DNA from: Candidatus Fermentibacterota bacterium
GTDB lineage: Bacteria; Fermentibacterota; Fermentibacteria; Fermentibacterales; JCC-6
Length of the DNA stretch: 64,000 nt
Assembly: GCA_014728175.1 (NCBI GenBank)
Contig: WJMA01000036.1
Coordinates: forward strand, 47,765 to 111,764
Reading direction: 5' to 3'
The notes beneath the pieces are model-generated. The model made no database searches. It was not told the origin of the DNA and saw only the letters and a list, made by a program, of their open reading frames with translations. Of this stretch, positions 63,086-64,000 are shown in pieces. Positions within the stretch are counted from its first letter, which is position 1. Every line of letters starts with the position of its first letter. The position numbers and the translations under genes were made by a program.

Positions 63086-63444
63086 CGACCGTCCCTTCCT
63101 AATTCTACGCTGTCCGACCGTAAAGCTTCGATACGCGCTTTTGCGAACCTCAGCAAATCACCCAAACCGGCGGTCATGAACCCGACCTCATCTGGGCCGG
63201 TCTGCCTACTGTACCACTTTCGCGCCAACTCGACGTGTCGCTTCCAATCCCCCAGCTCCGCGCAGGCCCAATCGGCGGCCTCGACCTTCGAGACAACAAC
63301 GTCTTTAGTTTCGTAACTGTATATGATACGGCAGAGTTGGAGGATGCTGTAGCCCGGGTAGTCCTCGAGGTGTTCCTCGACGTACCCAAGCTCGTTCTGC
63401 AGAGCCCGGTCCAGCTCGGGCCAGGTCGCAGGCGGGTAAACCAT
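63082..63444 (-). pseudogene. C-terminal fragment of an aminoglycoside nucleotidyltransferase-like gene
   Basis: The 120 residues look like the helical C-terminal domain (DUF4111 type) of ANT(3'')-like proteins: LGYVEEHLEDYPGYSILQL, then CRIIYSYETKDVV and the WKRHVELARKWY stretch. The reading frame enters from the 29-base repeat at 63414-63442, where a copy of VYPPATWPE is encoded. Removal of the 62-base insertion would join it in frame to the N-terminal part at 63459-63905. The ATG that begins it lies in the inserted piece and may be fortuitous. Confidence 0.8.
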
Positions 63445-63504
63445 GCTCCGCCCATGCGCTAGTCGCGGCTTCTCCGCTCGGGCCAGGTCGCAGGCGGGTA
63501 AACC
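63414..63504. repeat. Pair of 29-base direct repeats, 62 bases apart
   Basis: The 29 bases at 63414-63442 recur exactly at 63476-63504, with a 33-base unique spacer (63443-63475). Both copies are read in the same codon phase as VYPPATWPE. The repeat period is 62 bases, which is not a multiple of three. The spacer carries the stop codon that ends the upstream fragment. Confidence 0.9.
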
Positions 63505-63905
63505 TCTGACGGGTCTGGTCCGTGCAGTACGATTACCCTGCCGGCGAGCATGTGCTCCCTGTGCAGCGCCCAGGAGTGGTCAGTCGCCCTCTGCCACATC
63601 TGGCTCTGCGGGGGGCGGCTGCGCCCTGCATCCGAAAGCAGGAGGTAGTAGCCGTCCATGTCCACGCCCAGGGGCGGGTAGTCCCGCGCCAGGGAGTCAT
63701 GCATCTCGTACAGCCTCGACCGCTCGTCTTCATCGAGCGGCCCGGTAACTATCACGTGGAAATCTATGTCCCCTGTAGGCATGTCGTCGGGGAACGCCGC
63801 CGCGCCGTAGACGTACGCCGCGTAGAGCTTCCCGGGCAGTATCCGCCTTAGTCCGCAAGCGAACTCCGTACATATGCGACCGATCTGCTCGGCCTGTTCG
63901 TTCAT
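63459..63905 (-). pseudogene. N-terminal fragment of an aminoglycoside nucleotidyltransferase-like gene
   Basis: The 148 residues carry a nucleotidyltransferase fold start: YAAYVYGAAAFPDDMPTGD and IDFHVIVTG, with the Asp-x-Asp metal pair; the usual Gly-Ser before it is Gly-Ala. A second Asp region, VDMDGYYLLL, follows. The frame ends a few codons after the repeat, in RRSRD. Joined to the fragment at 63082-63444 it would be about 253 residues, the normal length for ANT-like enzymes. Whether it acts on aminoglycosides or on another substrate is unknown. If the split is real the gene is probably inactive. Confidence 0.8.
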
Positions 63906-63967
63906 AACTTTCCAGCCGGCTTGGGTGGACCGTTCGGTGCCACCACCGATTTATATGGGATTTACAA

Positions 63968-64000
<33 letters not shown>

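Overview
The window is GC-rich bacterial DNA, almost fully coding, with frequent TTG/GTG starts, many 1-14 base gene overlaps and clear Shine-Dalgarno sites. Bacterial cell-wall genes (rodA, PBP2, mreBCD), lipoprotein genes (lgt, lnt and several lipoproteins), Rex, two small ferredoxin-type proteins, superoxide reductase and a flavodoxin/ferredoxin protein suggest an anaerobic or microaerophilic bacterium. A deep-branching Actinobacteriota-like lineage is a reasonable but weak guess; no rRNA or tRNA gene is present to test it. The window begins inside dnaE and ends in a run of 33 G, which looks like a contig-end artefact. No gene-free stretch exceeds about 260 bases.

Layout. 1-9.9 kb, minus strand: dnaE (5' part), a membrane protein, comF-like, lgt, rodA, mrdA, mreD, mreC, mreB, an elongasome and lipoprotein block with a candidate promoter before mreB. 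10-16 kb: lipoprotein, small coiled-coil protein, PHP phosphoesterase, nucleotidyltransferase-like and HD proteins, an ankyrin/zinc-ribbon protein and MgtC. 16-21 kb: a hybrid sensor protein with a degraded kinase domain, a tyrosine recombinase that has lost catalytic residues but has a near-consensus promoter, a cystathionine gamma-synthase-type enzyme and a lipoprotein. 21-28 kb, DNA repair: VanX-type dipeptidase, fpg, polX, ligA, then divergently a PolX-like HhH protein and a HAD phosphatase. 28-33.7 kb: ferredoxin, flavin reductase, PEBP, lnt, a ferredoxin-like protein lacking two cluster ligands, and an MBL-rhodanese protein. 33.7-39 kb: small DUF4405-like protein, CPA2 antiporter, BON protein, CopB-type ATPase and DOMON protein. 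39-46 kb: barrel protein of unknown function, a 94-base inverted repeat, superoxide reductase, glucokinase-like pseudoenzyme, a NarX/NarL-type two-component pair, UspA and a site-2 protease. 46-50.7 kb: livKHMGF-type ABC transporter.

50.7-62.1 kb is the most interesting part. One tightly packed minus-strand operon reads rex, mrpE, mrpF, mrpG, an MbhD-like gene, an MbhE/MrpB fusion, mrpC, an MrpD/NuoN subunit, a NuoL-type subunit, nuoH, nuoB, nuoC, nuoD and finally a single polypeptide that joins a NuoI-type 2[4Fe-4S] ferredoxin to a GltD/NfnB-type FAD/NAD(P) oxidoreductase. NuoEFG are absent and the NuoD subunit has no [NiFe] cysteine pairs. This looks like an Mbx/MBS-type ion-pumping complex I relative with a built-in NAD(P)H-handling subunit. 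A near-consensus promoter and a Rex-type operator lie just before rex, so the whole set is probably controlled by the NADH/NAD+ ratio.

62.3-64 kb: an EFR1-type flavodoxin/ferredoxin protein and an aminoglycoside nucleotidyltransferase-like gene split by a 62-base insertion bounded by 29-base direct repeats.
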